From Plectrocnemia conspersa (lineage: Eukaryota > Arthropoda > Insecta > Trichoptera > Polycentropodidae), in contig VTFK01000050.1 in NCBI GenBank assembly GCA_009617715.1, positions 1,798,001-1,862,000 of the forward strand: a stretch of DNA of 64,000 bases, read 5' to 3'. Within the stretch, counting starts at the first letter, position 1. The number at the start of each line of letters is the position of its first letter. Positions 9,481 through 22,579 of the stretch are shown here, piece by piece. Below the pieces are notes generated by a model. It was given only the letters and a program-made list of their open reading frames with translations. It did not search any database and was not told the DNA's origin. Both the position numbers and the translations under genes were made by a program.

Positions 9481-12400
9481 TAAGAATAAAAAGAAAAAAT
9501 ATGTGTGGTAAGAGAACTGCTGAAAAAAATATAGCAAAATATGTTCAGCTTTGATAAATATAATCATTATTTAATATGTATTTTTGACATTTTTTGTTAA
9601 TCTGTAATGCTGTAATTTAATCTATAGTTAAAATATAATTTCACTGTTAAATATCAGGGAAACTGTATTTATTCAGAACATTTTGGTCTTACCAGGTCGT
9701 TCCACAACTATGTTATTGTGAAATGTACATTTGCTGTTACCCAAATTTGATCTAAACGAAGTAAACAAACAGATCTTCACATAAAGTGGTTATAAATATG
9801 ATTATAAAATGAATACCATTGTGCATCATTGTACAGAAGTGGTAACTAATTTGGGCATTCAAGATAAATACAGATTCCATCAGAGGATAGAACATATGCA
9901 GTAAAGCCTCAAATATGTTGGAATTCATCTTGTGATATACGTATCAATTAAGGAGCTTGAGGGCACTGTGTATCTTGTATAAACACATAGTGTGCAGTAC
10001 TATCGGGCATGCCAAATAATAACTCTTAGTAGAAAATGTATCGTAAAAAAATCGCAAATACATTTTCAATTCCCACAAAATTCTTACAAGGTATGTTGTG
10101 ATATGATTCCCTTGAGTCGCGTCAACGCGTGTACTCGAGAAAGCACTTCTTTAACTTGCTAGTGAAGAATATTCACAATTTGTTGACATAATTAGCTCTC
10201 CAATTTTTTACACATATGTCGACAATTTATTTTCATCTAGGCACTCGCAGCTGGTAAACACGTATTTTAATAAATAAAAAAAACGACTGTAAGCTGTCTT
10301 TCAAATCAAATTTCGATATTAAAAATGTAAAGATAAATGTTTCATACATTTTTGCATAATATTATTAGATTATAATTTTGTAATTTAAAAAATAAATAAA
10401 TTTGTTTAAAAAATTCTACAAATACATATTTTAATGTAATATTCAACATACATGTATGTTGTTAAATACACATTTTCGTACATATTTTGTAAATTAAAGT
10501 AATATTTAATAAATTGTGAAAGATCTACGGTATTTTTATCATCCTTTTGTTGTCACTGCAAATATTTCACAGGAACAAGGCAAAGAGAAGAAATATAAAT
10601 TAAAAGAGAGAGAAAGAAACGTAAATCATTTGAAATTATTTTCTCTCAATATTATTTTACAAGAACCTAATGAAGCGAAAAATATTTTATTCGATCAAAA
10701 GTGTTTTTCTAATAAAAAATAATAAATTTCACAGTAATAGAAAAAAATGGATGTAACCTTTGAACTTTGCGGGATTGCAAAATCCAGCGATGCATAATTA
10801 GGTCGGTCAATTCGGCTAGGTCAAAGGTCGCGTTTACACGATAAATCTCCCGCAACGAAAGGATATTTTAGAAGTAGAATTGAAAGTTGTTTCTGAATCT
10901 AATTCGGCGGCAGGTGTACGTTTGAAGGAAAAAACGACAGCGCGTTCATTACACAAAGAGAGCTGTCAAATATTTAGGCGAATCCTTTGTGAGAGAGAAG
11001 AAAAAATGGAATATTTTCACAGCGGTTGACAGCCCTTTGTGGCGGAATTTCGCACACATACCTCTGGCTCCAGTTATGTGGCCCTTTATTGCATAGCGCT
11101 GTTCTGTTTGTCTACAATTAACGGTAGAAAAAAATATATCTCTCGCAAATAAACGTTGTATGTATATCGGGAAAGGGTTTTTACTACACACTAGCGAGTT
11201 TGCCTCATTATGATATGTATATAAGCCTCTAATCCTTTCTTATATATCGATATTGCTTGCCAAATTTTAGATTTTGCCATTGTAAAGGCTTAAACTACAT
11301 TGTTGATGATGATTTGGTAAGCGCAAGTGGCTGCTCTTGGATGGATATAGAATTTAAAAAATGTATTAACGATTTTTTTCATTACAAACAAAAAATTAAC
11401 CGTATCATAATTTTTCATGAGTTTTTGGCCGAATTCCTTTGTCATTGACAGTGATTTTTTTGTTTGCATTATTTTTCCTAAGATGATTTGTGGCGAAAAG
11501 TCTCATAAATTACCATGTTACCTAATGTATTGTAAAACATGCCAGAAATAAATACCAATACACTTTTAGCGGTATTTGCATATGTTTACGATCACCAAAA
11601 CTTAAGTGCTCTCTCGGCGGCTTGTTTATGAAGCCGTTGCTTTATGATGCGAGTAGATAAAAAAACATGCATTTAATTTTATGACTTTGTTGGCGGATCT
11701 ATAATTTTCACGATTGTTATAGTGCGTATATTTTTAATGATTCATATCTACTGACATTGTTTATGTTACAATGGTGATTAACATATATTATTTTTTAACA
11801 TGCAGAAAAAATGTTTTATAAACAAACTCGTCTCGAAAGTAAGGCCCAAAATTAATTGAAACAATTAATATTTCATGGAGTACCTATTGACACATTCATC
11901 ATAAGACGTTAACTACTCACAAGCACTATCAAGCAAATATCAGAAAAAACTACTTTTTGCTTAAAAATGATGCACGATAAAAAATGCGTTTTACCTGGCG
12001 CAAATTATTATTTTTATCTTATCCTAATATAAACGATTGTTGGAATGGGCAACCCGCAGTTTTATTTTTGCGTGTCCAAGAAGCGATGCAATTGACTCAT
12101 CAACATCTTCATCTGCGATTCGCCAAAGCTGACTCAGACCAGCAATGTAAAATATGTGACACTTGGTCACAGAAAGGCAGATGCACAAAGAGATAAACAA
12201 TCAGAGACGCACCAGGGAGTCACAGCAGAGACACATTAGCGGATCGTCCAACATCATCACAAGAGGGCATGACGACAGAGCAAAGCTGATGATAATTCAA
12301 CTCGACATTCCATCGAAGACTCTAACTTCAGCTACATTTCCACATATATATTGAAATTAATATATGATTATAATGCGTCAGTTCCCTTTGGCTTTAAAAT

Positions 12401-12559
12401 CCGAAATATTAAAAAAAAAAAAATATGCTAGTACTAAGATTATAATTTATTGCAACGATGCTTTCGCTAAACCAATTCGTTACAACACAATCAACAAGTA
12501 GTGAGACATTAGACTGAAATTAAAGTCTGTAAATCAGCGATATATATTTTATTAATTAT
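9481..12559. other. Non-coding stretch without firm features
   Basis: Mostly AT-rich. Bases 10780-11130 are less AT-rich and look unique, a candidate regulatory island. Bases 12050-12350 have a richer base composition and overlapping open frames (11984-12196 and 12163-12354), but neither resembles a known protein and they lie in different frames. Confidence 0.4.
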
Positions 12560-12870
12560 AAACAATTATAGGTGGCGGCAAATGGCTTTGCAGCGACTCA
12601 GCTTCGCACCACTGCAGCGGCGTCTGTGTCGGCCATTTTGCGTATCTGACTACACGTGCTCGGGTATCGCGTCGAGAGTCACCAGTTTAGCGACGGGATG
12701 GTAACGGGTGGCAATTAGACACAGAATGACCCGCTGCAGTAGTAATTTATTGATGATTTAATATAGATACATGTTTATAAAGTACGGGGCGGGCGCGCGT
12801 CCGAATGCCGAAGATTGCCAATGGAGAGGGAAAACCGTCACGCCAGTGTTACCAGAGTGCCGCCAAGTTT
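12560..12870. promoter_or_regulatory. GC- and CpG-rich island, possible promoter or 5' exon
   Basis: This is one of the most GC-rich patches in the window, including ggggcgggcgcgcgtcc at 12785-12801, preceded on the plus strand by a TATA-like tttataaag. On the minus strand a good-context aaaATGGCC at 12636 opens a frame of only 12 codons. On the plus strand a 41-codon frame starts at 12582. Neither is recognisable. A promoter or 5' leader fits the composition, but no transcript can be defined from the sequence. Confidence 0.3.
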
Positions 12871-13245
12871 TGGCAATAATGAAAATCTATATATAAATAT
12901 TAATAGGCCCCAACAGTAGTTTTCCTATTTAAAATATTAATATTTATTAATTATATTTGTACAAGAAACAGAACAAAAATATATATAGTGAACTTAAAAA
13001 AAGAAAGAATTTATTGGCAGACAACTGTCAACAATAAAGAGTCGGGTCGCATTTGTCGCTGACACTATAGGAAAACTTCCCTTCAGCCATAGATCACTAT
13101 GAAAAATGCGCCGGGCGTCAATCGATTGAATAAATATTAGCACGGCCTGCAATTTATCAGACACACGGTCGGCCATAATAGCCACTCATCTTATACCTGC
13201 CATGCGTTAATATCCTTCTCGTGTTTTATTTATCGCGTACCTTAG

Positions 13246-13445
13246 GGCATGACGTAATCGATTCGATTGAAAAAGTATCGCGCAAGGTCGACATGGATGG
13301 AGATTTGAGTACCGATTTCATCATTAATTCAGAGGCGAACGATATTAGTTCCGACGTCGATCAAAACCTACTAATGTACAGCGATGATAGTATTGTACGT
13401 TTAGAACGTGTCAAACTCGATACGGATCTGATTAACTCTGCACGG
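13246..13445 (+). CDS. Possible exon, unknown acidic protein
   Basis: A 200-bp open segment is bounded by a pyrimidine-rich acceptor (...gtaccttag) and a gt donor (cacgg|gtatga). It encodes 66 full codons after two leading bases. The composition looks protein-like rather than random: acidic and hydrophilic, with stretches VSRKVDMDGDLSTDF and SDDSIVRLERVKLD, and codons with mixed GC, unlike the AT-rich surroundings. I recognise no domain. No partner exon with compatible phase was found nearby; the open segment at 15237-15390 has the wrong phase. It could be an exon of an unknown plus-strand gene, a pseudogene fragment or chance. Confidence 0.28.
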
Positions 13446-14534
13446 GTATGAATATTTAATTTAGTCGGAGTTGATATGCGGTTATGTAATATTTTAAGTC
13501 TGAGAAAATCATAGATGAAATTGGTTAAAGAATAAAAACCATTTCCCGGAAGTATTTTTGCGCTCGAGGCAGAAAAAAGACATATATAAATTACGTACTA
13601 CCAAAATTGATTAAATTTTTCCTTTAATATTTATATTGTGAATGTTTATTTATGGCCTAACTAGGATTACCAAACGGTTGGTTCTGTCCGGATTTCCAAT
13701 ACGTATGGATTTTTCAAATGGTCTGAGCTATACTAAAAATTGATTAGGATATCCTTTTTTAGTTCTCACATCGTAGATATTTTTTAGAACGTCAGGATTT
13801 GATTTAACATATTACAGCCACATACAAACCATTTGTATAATGTTAATAAAAAAATAATAATTATATACAAAAATATAAAAATGTCTTTTATAAAAATAAC
13901 TTTTTTGTATATTACGTTATTAAGTCACAAACGTTGACGGGTTAGTAAGGTTTGCAAGTACCTGGCATAAAAAACAAGATCCTAACGCTTGTTGCAGATT
14001 GGTACCTGACAATAAACGGACGTCAGAAATGCAAGTGTCGTTAACAATGGACAATACTTAAAATCTTTTCAATTGGGAATCGCCATTGTATTATACAACA
14101 TGACGTTATTTTACTTCTTAAATTCAATATTTTACAGCCACAAAACTTATTATTAAAAAATAAAAGGACAATAAAAAGTTCAAGCAGGTCCTGAAACATT
14201 TATAATTGGTCGTTGTACTAAAAGTGGGCGCGAGGAAAATCTTCTACTGAAAAGGCCATGGATACGCGGTTATCCAAAGATAACTATCACTGACACTTGA
14301 AATAGAAATATCAATAACACGTCTGCCATTTTAACAGAGCTCTCCAACTTGAACCCACTTTTGTACGGACTTTGATAAGGAAAGGTCGCCGATCACTTCA
14401 CATGGACAAGACGAAGAAACAGTCGCTTTTCCTCAAAAAAACCTGCTTCGAAGACGATTAGATTGTTCGGAAGCAGACACAGAAAAAATGGATTTATAAT
14501 TATTAATTTTAAAAATAATAAAATTAATAAATAT
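13446..14534. other. AT-rich stretch, nothing recognised
   Basis: No coding signal beyond short frames. Bases 14215-14480 are less AT-rich but show no frame that I can support. Confidence 0.5.
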
Positions 14535-14885
14535 GTTATAGTCCTTTTCATTTAGGAGAGGCGATGACAAAGTTTCTCTACGTTTTGTGAAAATAATTGC
14601 ATCTGTTTTAATTCAGTGGATTTTAATTTTCCACCTCTCAAAATATTTATTGAGGATTTCTACAGATTTTTGTAAATTATTCGCGATTGGCTTAACACCA
14701 TAAGCACTAGTTAAATAGATGTATCATTAGCGTACATATAAACACGTATTTTTTATTTTTGGAATATCGTTCTTATATAATACAAGATAAAGAGAAACGA
14801 CCCAAGCAAACTGCCCTGAGGAATTTCTGCTGGAATTTTACGCGGCATCGAGTGTTCATTATTTAATGAAACAACATAGCTTATA
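14535..14885 (-). mobile_element. LINE reverse-transcriptase remnant (Jockey-like)
   Basis: The minus strand reads YVVSLNNEHSMPRKIP, then EIPQGSLLGSFLFILY (the PQGS-LGP-LF box), then a stop, then VYMYANDTSI. The last is the catalytic YADD box with its first Asp replaced by Asn. After a frameshift it continues NNLQKSVEILNKYFERWKIKI, a stop, and TDAIIFTKRRETLSSPL, the conserved thumb-side segment of insect Jockey-type elements. The order of motifs is intact across about 350 bp, but stops, a frameshift and the catalytic change make it a pseudogene. Confidence 0.82.
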
Positions 14886-17800
14886 CTTTTCAGGTATAAA
14901 CGCATTAACCTTAACAACAAGCGCCCTTGTTTATGGTGAAGTATGTAGGTTCCTCTCTAGGTAACAACTGTAATTTATGTATTATAAAATGCAATTTTTT
15001 TTTTTTTAGTTATGTTGAGTTATACCTTTAGTACAGCTTGACGTTGTTATATTAGATGGTTCCGTCCATTATACAATATTATACATTGTCGGTAACCACT
15101 AGAACTAGACAGAAGCACGAGTTTGCTTTGCTCGCAAACGGAAGATATACGCTTCAACGTAAATTTATTACATACTCTATTGTACATATTACGTACACGT
15201 ATTTAGGAAATAGATTTTTTTAATTTTGAACAGGTCTTTTGACTATAGCGTACATATTTATGTTGTGTGTTTAACGATAGTATGGCACATTAGGGCTCGA
15301 GATTTAGGCGATGATGACGTTGGTTTATTGTGTGTTATGTTAATCGGAATCCTTTACGAGGGTCCATTTACGGCCGACCGTAAGATGTCATATATAAAGA
15401 TGACTTCCTGACAAAAAAGGACACCAGGACGATTTACGACGTGGGCTAGTTTATCTTCATAAATGGCGATTAGGGAAAGCCGAATTATCATCGAAAAGCG
15501 TTTTGAATTTGAAAAGATCGATTAGTTACGAAACATATTATCAAATGTCGGTTATGGTGAAATTACTAGTTGCACGAAACCGCCCTAGTGCCTTAAATAT
15601 TAAATGCCGTCGTTTGTTCGAGAGCTTATGAAGCAAAACTCAATTTAACCCGACTATCTGTTGCATTGAAACACGTTCGCTGCAAATTCAGGTCACAGGG
15701 GCTGTGAATTTTCATATACAGCGTAATCAAAATTTAACATTTCATTGTTCATAATAATATGATTGTGGCGACTGAATAAATTAAATGATTCAGGTTAATC
15801 AGCATAATTAATGTACATTTGTATACGTACGTTGCGAAAGGGATTAAAACGGCTAAATCTGCGATAATTGAAATAAAATTAAAATGTTTGTATTGCATGT
15901 TGCGTGTCGAATAAATAATGTATGATTTACACCAATTAGATCATGGAGATAAAAGTTCAAGTATATATTTAAATATTTGACAGAACAAGAATCATATGAA
16001 ATATTGTATGTTTTTTTCGGGACTGTGGTTGGAAAGTAACAATTAAAAGAAAATTCTCCTGATTTGTCGTTTAATAAAAAAAAGAATACGAGTATTTGCA
16101 AAAAATACACACGGCATACTCAGAGGACGGTTGCACATATTTTTTTAAGTACATTGTTATTATTTATCGACATTAATTTATTTTTTATACTAAAATGCAA
16201 TTTTAATAACAATTACAGATAATAAATTATTTTAATAGGTAATGTATATTTATTATCAATTTAGAAGTATCAAAAATATTTATTCTTCACTTTTGAATGT
16301 AAAAAGAGCAAGTTCTGCTAGTAAAATTAGGTGATCCATAAACAGAAGATTATAAAATTTTCAATTTAAATTTTATGATGCTTTCAAATTTATAATTCGC
16401 GAGAGAAGACAATGATCGGCACTTCATTAAGTTTCTATTAATCCTCTGTCTCACAGTAAAAAAACATTTTCTGTCAATAATATATTTAATCGTTTTATTA
16501 TGAATAAATTTAAATCTTTCTAAAATGCAACTTTATAAAAATTACATTGTTTATCCATTTTTCTAGGAACACTTTAAAACCGGTAAATTTATTAAACATC
16601 ATCATTTTGTATCAAATAATAAATTTATCTACTGTGGCAAAAGTGTTTTTGGCAGAAATAATTTGAGCAGTAATAGATTTTTTTATGCACATTGTCAAAA
16701 TTTCGATAACGCGTGTCATTTTAATTATGAATAGCTAACTCCCGTTCCGTACGATACGTTAGTTTGTAGCGTCCTTAACTATGACTTAAAGTTAACCTAG
16801 TTGCTAAAAATAATTAAGAAAATTGAGATCTAACCACAAAAGAGAGAATGGGGTGTTAGAACTATTTTGTTAGGAGCGTTGGAATACAATTAATTGCATT
16901 TACGGTGTAGCGTTTTATTAAAGGGCGGTGTCGACAACCCGGCAATACTAAGCGGCTTTCAGAGTGCCCTAAAGAATTGCGATCATTCCCGTTGCGATCA
17001 GGATATCAGCGCTTGACAAAGCTCATTTTAAACAAAATATCCAAGTTTCTTAAGATTTTTTTTTTCAATCACAATAATATTTTTGGTGTTTGAAAAAAAT
17101 GTATGTGGGATGGTGTATATCTATTTTTTAAGAACGCCGTATTCATATTACCCCCCAAACGTGTGAAGTGGGTATATACGGTTTTCGTACAATGCTGTAT
17201 ATATTACGCGATACAAAAATGACTTTGAACACTCGACTCACTAGACATCGAGGCTCGGACTACTACTTCGCTCCAAAATCTTTTTCACTAAACGGATTTC
17301 CTCGACCTCGGACATGCGCCTCATGTTCTGTTTGAGAAATCACCTCAATTCACACAATTGAGAACAAGCACCGATGATAATGATAATTAAATATTATCTA
17401 ATTATATATAATTATAATTATAAGCAAGAATTAATAGTTAAATGTTTAAGGCACCAGTCGCTAAAACTATAGGATCATACAGTCGCATTATTCGTGGAGC
17501 ATTCTAGCTTAACATTCATCTATATGAGACACGGCGCTACAATTTTTTATGATGATATTCATACGCGACATTAGGAAAATATAGGTAAATCTAATTGCGA
17601 TCTCCCAGACATAATAAAAACTGAAAAACACCAAAATCCATATGCAATTTAAAGTCAGCTTTTTCAGATAATATAGAAGGACATATTGACGCAATCGAAG
17701 ATCTGCTGTCGAAGCGATCACGTACGACCTGTACACTTCAATAACTGATTCAATCAAAGACATACACTCGAAGCGACTTTGTATGACCTTAATGCTTTAA

Positions 17801-19312
17801 ATGTATAAGTATTGTTTATATATATAGAAACCTGTCGCGTCATGATGGTCAGATTTTTAATAAAAAATAAAAATACTTTTATCTACTCGGATAATAATTT
17901 GACAGCCTGGTCACTGATAATTTTGCGACTCACTGAGAGAAAATCCCTGAATTTTTTTGTCATAACAGAGGTGCGGATTCGACTATAGAGATTTAAAAAT
18001 TATCGCATATGAATATACGTTTATATCGTATTAGAGAAAAGTGAAGTGGTTATTTACATAGGTTTTAAGAATACTATTGCCAACGCAAGTTGCCTGTAGA
18101 AATATGATTATTTATTTAAATTAAATTTTCAAGCGTAGATTCTGAAATAGATAGCGTATGCCATCGCACCGATTTAGTGATTGATTTGGGTGTTTATTTC
18201 AGAATAAATATAGATTCAACCTGTATATTAAAAATTACAGTTTTTCTACGCCAGTGTACTTCCCATGACAATAACTATTAAAAGTAGTTTACTAGTATAG
18301 TAATTAATCATTGCTAAAAGTACAATAAGAACGTCAAATAATATGCTTCGAAATTGATACGCTCAGTAGCTTATCAATAGTTTTAGCCAAATGTTATGTC
18401 GAACAAGTTGCGTTGTAAAATAGTTATCACGCACAAAGGCATCTACAGAAACAAACATGAAAGAATAAATCGATCCATACCAAAATATAGGTCGCTGGAA
18501 ACTTGCCATAGATCGCAGTAGAGGTAATGCTGCGCAGATATTATACAGTGTGTTCGTAGCTCAATTAAAGATTGCAAAACGACATACAAGAAAATACCCA
18601 GGAACAGAATATACGATAAGTAAGACTCGATTGAGTTATTGCCGTACCTATGTACGTTCAATTGAATCATTCGTCGAAAGAGATATAAAATCTTAAAGTG
18701 GGTATATATAGACGTCGGCATATTCCGGTTATTTGTTTTGCACGTAAGGCGTGTGCATTATTTTATCCGCGGAAAAGCGGAATGCAAATGTGTCGGATGC
18801 TGTGAGATGCATTTAAGTGTGTGCAAATGGATTTACATCTCAAAGACGCGTTTCTGTACCTGCGAGTGCATACAATATGGCACATAACGTCTGCCGTCGA
18901 CGACCGAATCGATTACAGCGTTCGTATTATATTACGGTCGTCGTCGTTGAAAAGGTACACAGATTTGACTGGCACGCTCGATGGACCAATAAATCAAATC
19001 TGTCGAGTGTTTTCATTGTCGTTCATATTCCATTTGGGTCTTGTGTCGTAGATTATTTTTTCTATTTATTAACTATGTACATAGTATATGTCACCATTGC
19101 GTGGAATATGTAAAAAATGGCCAAATTCATGAAAAGTGTAAGACCGTTGCTTTATTCATGAATTAGGTAAATTATCTGCCGAATGCGTAAATTGGACAAG
19201 AATTGATATGCTTATTTCGTACATTTAGCAAACAAATAGTAGCGTTCCGGTGGTTTTTCGTAACTAGATCAAATGTCATTTCATTAGATAAAAATAAATC
19301 AATCATCAATAG
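14886..19312. other. Non-coding stretch without firm features
   Basis: Open segment 15237-15390 (plus) follows a good cag acceptor and ends at a gtaaga donor, with SFDYSVHIYVVCLTIVW and DLGDDDVGLLCVMLIGI, but it has no recognisable family. Two overlapping plus frames at 18817-19113 lie in less AT-rich DNA and are equally unrecognised. Bases 17215-17350 are a unique less AT-rich patch. The rest is AT-rich. Confidence 0.4.
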
Positions 19313-19890
19313 TGTGGCGACCACAGGTCCAGATTTAAAAGGGTAATTGTCTCATTGTTGATGACCGTGACCAAAAACGTTCATTCATTAACAATGTGAC
19401 TGATATCATGGCACAAGAGAGATTTCTTTTGACCACACAACACGAGTCGTTAAGAGAATCATTTTTGTGACAAAACGGTACGGACGATGCAATAAATCAC
19501 CACATCGCAAACCCTTTCCGAAGAATTCGAAAGTCAAGACAAGCAAAAAACTTGCTTGCAACATCAGATTTCTCGAGTTCCAAGAAGCTTGGAGACCGAA
19601 ACAAAATCGCGAATGGCCAGCAAGCGAGCAACCCCTAAAGGATATAAGCCCGGACTCCGAGGAACCAGCTACGCGCCCTCATCGCCGCACGCAGCCACAA
19701 GAACCCTGAGAATCATCTACCGGCACCACCACCTGCGCCACCTTCACCTTCATCGTGAGAAACATCACGCCGTAATCGTCCATTTGTCACTTGTAAATAT
19801 CACTTAATAAAAACGTCCATTTAGATTCGCACAAGAGTCTTATTGGCCGCGAGGTCAACAACTCCTAGGGCTACGCCCCCTAAAACAGCA
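19313..19890 (+). mobile_element. Probable solo LTR, family E
   Basis: Starts TGTGGCGACC and ends ...CAGCA, i.e. TG...CA, with the 4-bp word atag directly on both sides (19309-19312 and 19891-19894), as expected of an LTR retrotransposon target duplication. It is related over most of its length to 43718-44461. Internal landmarks fit an LTR: a TATA-like ggatataagcccgg near 19638, an AATAAA signal near 19806, and the shared end block tcttattggccgcgaggtc. There is no internal gag-pol sequence, so it is best read as a solo LTR left by recombination. The open frames inside (19467-19709, 19556-19807) are not genes. Confidence 0.72.
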
Positions 19891-19894
19891 ATAG

Positions 19895-20402
19895 TAGCGC
19901 ATAAAAAATTATGGTAAGAGGCTGCAGCAATAAAACTTGAAATATTAAACAAAATTTCTTGAATAAAAAAAAATACTATATATCAAAAGTTTTCTATTGA
20001 CTGGAATATAGCTACTTTGTTATCCGTTGCATGTACTACTGCCGTTACCAGTACATGTGCCCTACGAGTCCAACCCTATGGGCGGGCACCCAGTTTGTGA
20101 TCCTACCTCGGACGGCCAGCCCAAGTTCACTTCCCCTCAAAGATTTTTTTAACCCTCGCTCTCCCACACTATATTTGGCGAACTCCAGCGTGTGGTCGAC
20201 TGGCGGCAAATAAGACTAAAACTTAGTTACATACATAAAAATATGTATAACATGAACATTTATTTAATACTTAATAATGACGACATGTTAAGGCCAAAAG
20301 TTTCCGATGTGTAACAATAGAATCGAATCGCCACTGAACTACAGTGATGATAAATGACGACATGTTAAGGACAAAATGTTCCGATTTGACCAATATATTA
20401 TA
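19895..20402. other. Stretch with a 77-bp-spaced direct repeat
   Basis: The block cgacatgttaagg plus neighbouring bases occurs at 20281 and again at 20358. Bases 20030-20215 are GC-richer and open in one frame but unrecognised. Confidence 0.5.
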
Positions 20403-20545
20403 ACGCTCGTTACTGTGCGTTCCCACTGCGACGGCGCCAACATGATTTTATTGCTTTTGACGTGAATTTTTGACTTCTAAGAAGTGATAATTGTTCTTTG
20501 CGCCCTCCTATTGACCAAAATTCGATTTGAATATATTTTAATTAG
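20403..20545 (+). repeat. Repeat A monomer
   Basis: Begins cgctcgttactgtgcgttcc and runs through gattttattgcttttgacg, ttgacttctaagaagtgata and gccctcctattgacc to attcgatttgaatat. One of the better preserved plus-strand monomers. Confidence 0.75.
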
Positions 20546-20729
20546 CATTCTTATATATTTTTATGTATATAAATTGGATATTTATGCTGGATTTATATAA
20601 GTTATATAGAAGGAAAATTTCATTCAAAGAGAGATAAACACTAAATGTAAAATATTTATTCAGCAAAATTCTAACATTGTTTATTGATAAACTTATTTTT
20701 ATGTATTTTTATTTATTTTAGTCATCCGT

Positions 20730-21150
20730 TATAACTTGCCATGCGTTAGCCCAATGCGTTACAACGGGGTAAATCAGTACTAACTGGTAATACATAGATA
20801 TATTATACATTTTTTTTATGTGTATTTTAATTATACATATATTATATATCATATACCAACAGGGTAAGCACATCAGATATAATAAATACTTACAAGTATA
20901 TAAATATTAAAACCACTAGATATAAGGTCTGGGAATTGTTGACATTTAAATATCATTGATTATTTTTAATTACATAATTATTATATATCCTGTACTAACA
21001 GGGTAAGGCAATCAGATAAAATAAATAACTAGAAGTAAGTAGATACTTAAATTACTAGTCTAAGAATCAGTGACATATAAATTTAAATTCATGTGTATCA
21101 TAATTTATATTTGATAGATGTCACGTTGCAGCTGCGCGTTTTAATATATA
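20730..21150 (+). repeat. Repeat B copy with an internal duplication
   Basis: Same start (gcgttagcccaatgcgttac) and end (gatgtcacgttgcagctgcg) as the 8.1-kb copy. The middle block (taacagggtaag... to ...gacatttaaat) is present twice, at about 20855-20990 and 20994-21085, which explains the greater length. Confidence 0.6.
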
Positions 21151-22304
21151 TAAATACGAGTCTGCTGACGAGGCACGGGCCCTTGGTCTTTGGGCTACCA
21201 GTCGTAGACCTTACGGACTATGCTATTGCGATTTTATAAACCTGTTCTCTTAGAATCCGAATCGCATCTATAATATATTTTCTTTGAAGAGTTAATGATA
21301 CTTTTCTTTCAGAGATATTACATTTGCAATTAAGCAAAACATTTAAACTTATTCAGTTTTTTGAGGGATGTCGTTGTCGTCGCAGCAAAAGGGTGCTATG
21401 TAATATAGTGAATATCCTTAAAGAGGAAATATACTATTGGCACGCAAACCGAATTATTTTTAATAGGTTAAAATGGAATTATGTATAATAACAATGCGTT
21501 CCGGATAATATGCATACGATTATTTTTCAAGCATTTATTATATACTATATTTTACTATTTTATCTTCGTTTGAAATTTACGATAGGCTATATATGTCATT
21601 AACAGTAGGAAAATAATTAACGATTGTGATTTTTAGTCACGGAGACGGGCCCAAAAATTCATACTTTAATGACCACTACAAAATGTTTTAAGAGTCACAT
21701 AGGACGTGGATAGTTTGCGGAAGAGAATTTTCAAGTGAATATATAAAAGTCGTATCTTAACGTAGATAGGTCTCACTTTTACAGTCGAGAATATGAATAT
21801 GTAAAGGCATAAAAGCATTTGGGAAGAAAGCAGCGACACGTCCGTCGTCCGATTAGCATAAAGGCAATTAAAGCGGGTCATCGATTCCGAAGTGGAAAGC
21901 GGACCAATTTCCTAGCAATCCATCCTGGTTATGAAGTTTTTAGTGCAGATGTGCAGTAGTTGTGGCAATTTCCCGCCCGGTTTCCTGGTTTTAATTAGTC
22001 TGTTGCCAGTTTTGGGCAATAATAACCGATTTACGGCGAATCCGCCCGCCAGGATATTGGCAGTCCGACCCTCGCGCGAATAAATCCCAGATAACGCCGT
22101 TTTAATTAAATCCCGATATCATATTCCGCAGATAAACTCGTTACCCGACTGCCATTCGTCGGCCATTTTTCGCTTCATTTGATCGCTCTTATCGAAATTA
22201 GCCACGACGACGACGAGTTTTTATCCCCAACTTTAAATATGTAATCTCGGCTGTAGATCTATCATACTTTGACCCCACTCTCGGAAAATCGTAGCAATTG
22301 CGCA
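21151..22304. other. Unique sequence, possible regulatory island
   Basis: Bases 21890-22250 are less AT-rich and not shared with any repeat in the window, and have no sustained frame. They look like unique, possibly conserved non-coding DNA. The minus-strand frame 21666-21881 is unrecognised. Confidence 0.4.
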
Positions 22305-22579
22305 CAGAGACGTCATTTGAGGGGGGCAGGTGGGGGCATTTGCCCTTCCTTGAATTTGGCCAGAAAATTGTATGTCATTTAATAAAATACTATATATTTT
22401 AATAAATTGGAAATATTAAAAAAAACCACTGACTAGCCAACTTTTGCACCCTCATCCCTGGGAAAAGTTAAATGACGTTCCATATTCTAAACCAGAAATT
22501 CTCTTATTATTCATCAAAAAAAAAAAAAAAAAAGATTTGAATCTATTCCGAAAATATTGTCATTTCACTGAAATCATAC

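Noticed and set aside
15237..15390. Open segment between a cag acceptor and a gtaag donor
   Set aside because: No family resemblance, and its phase does not join to the 13.2-kb segment.
19467..19807. Two overlapping open frames
   Set aside because: Inside the solo LTR and not conserved in the second LTR copy.
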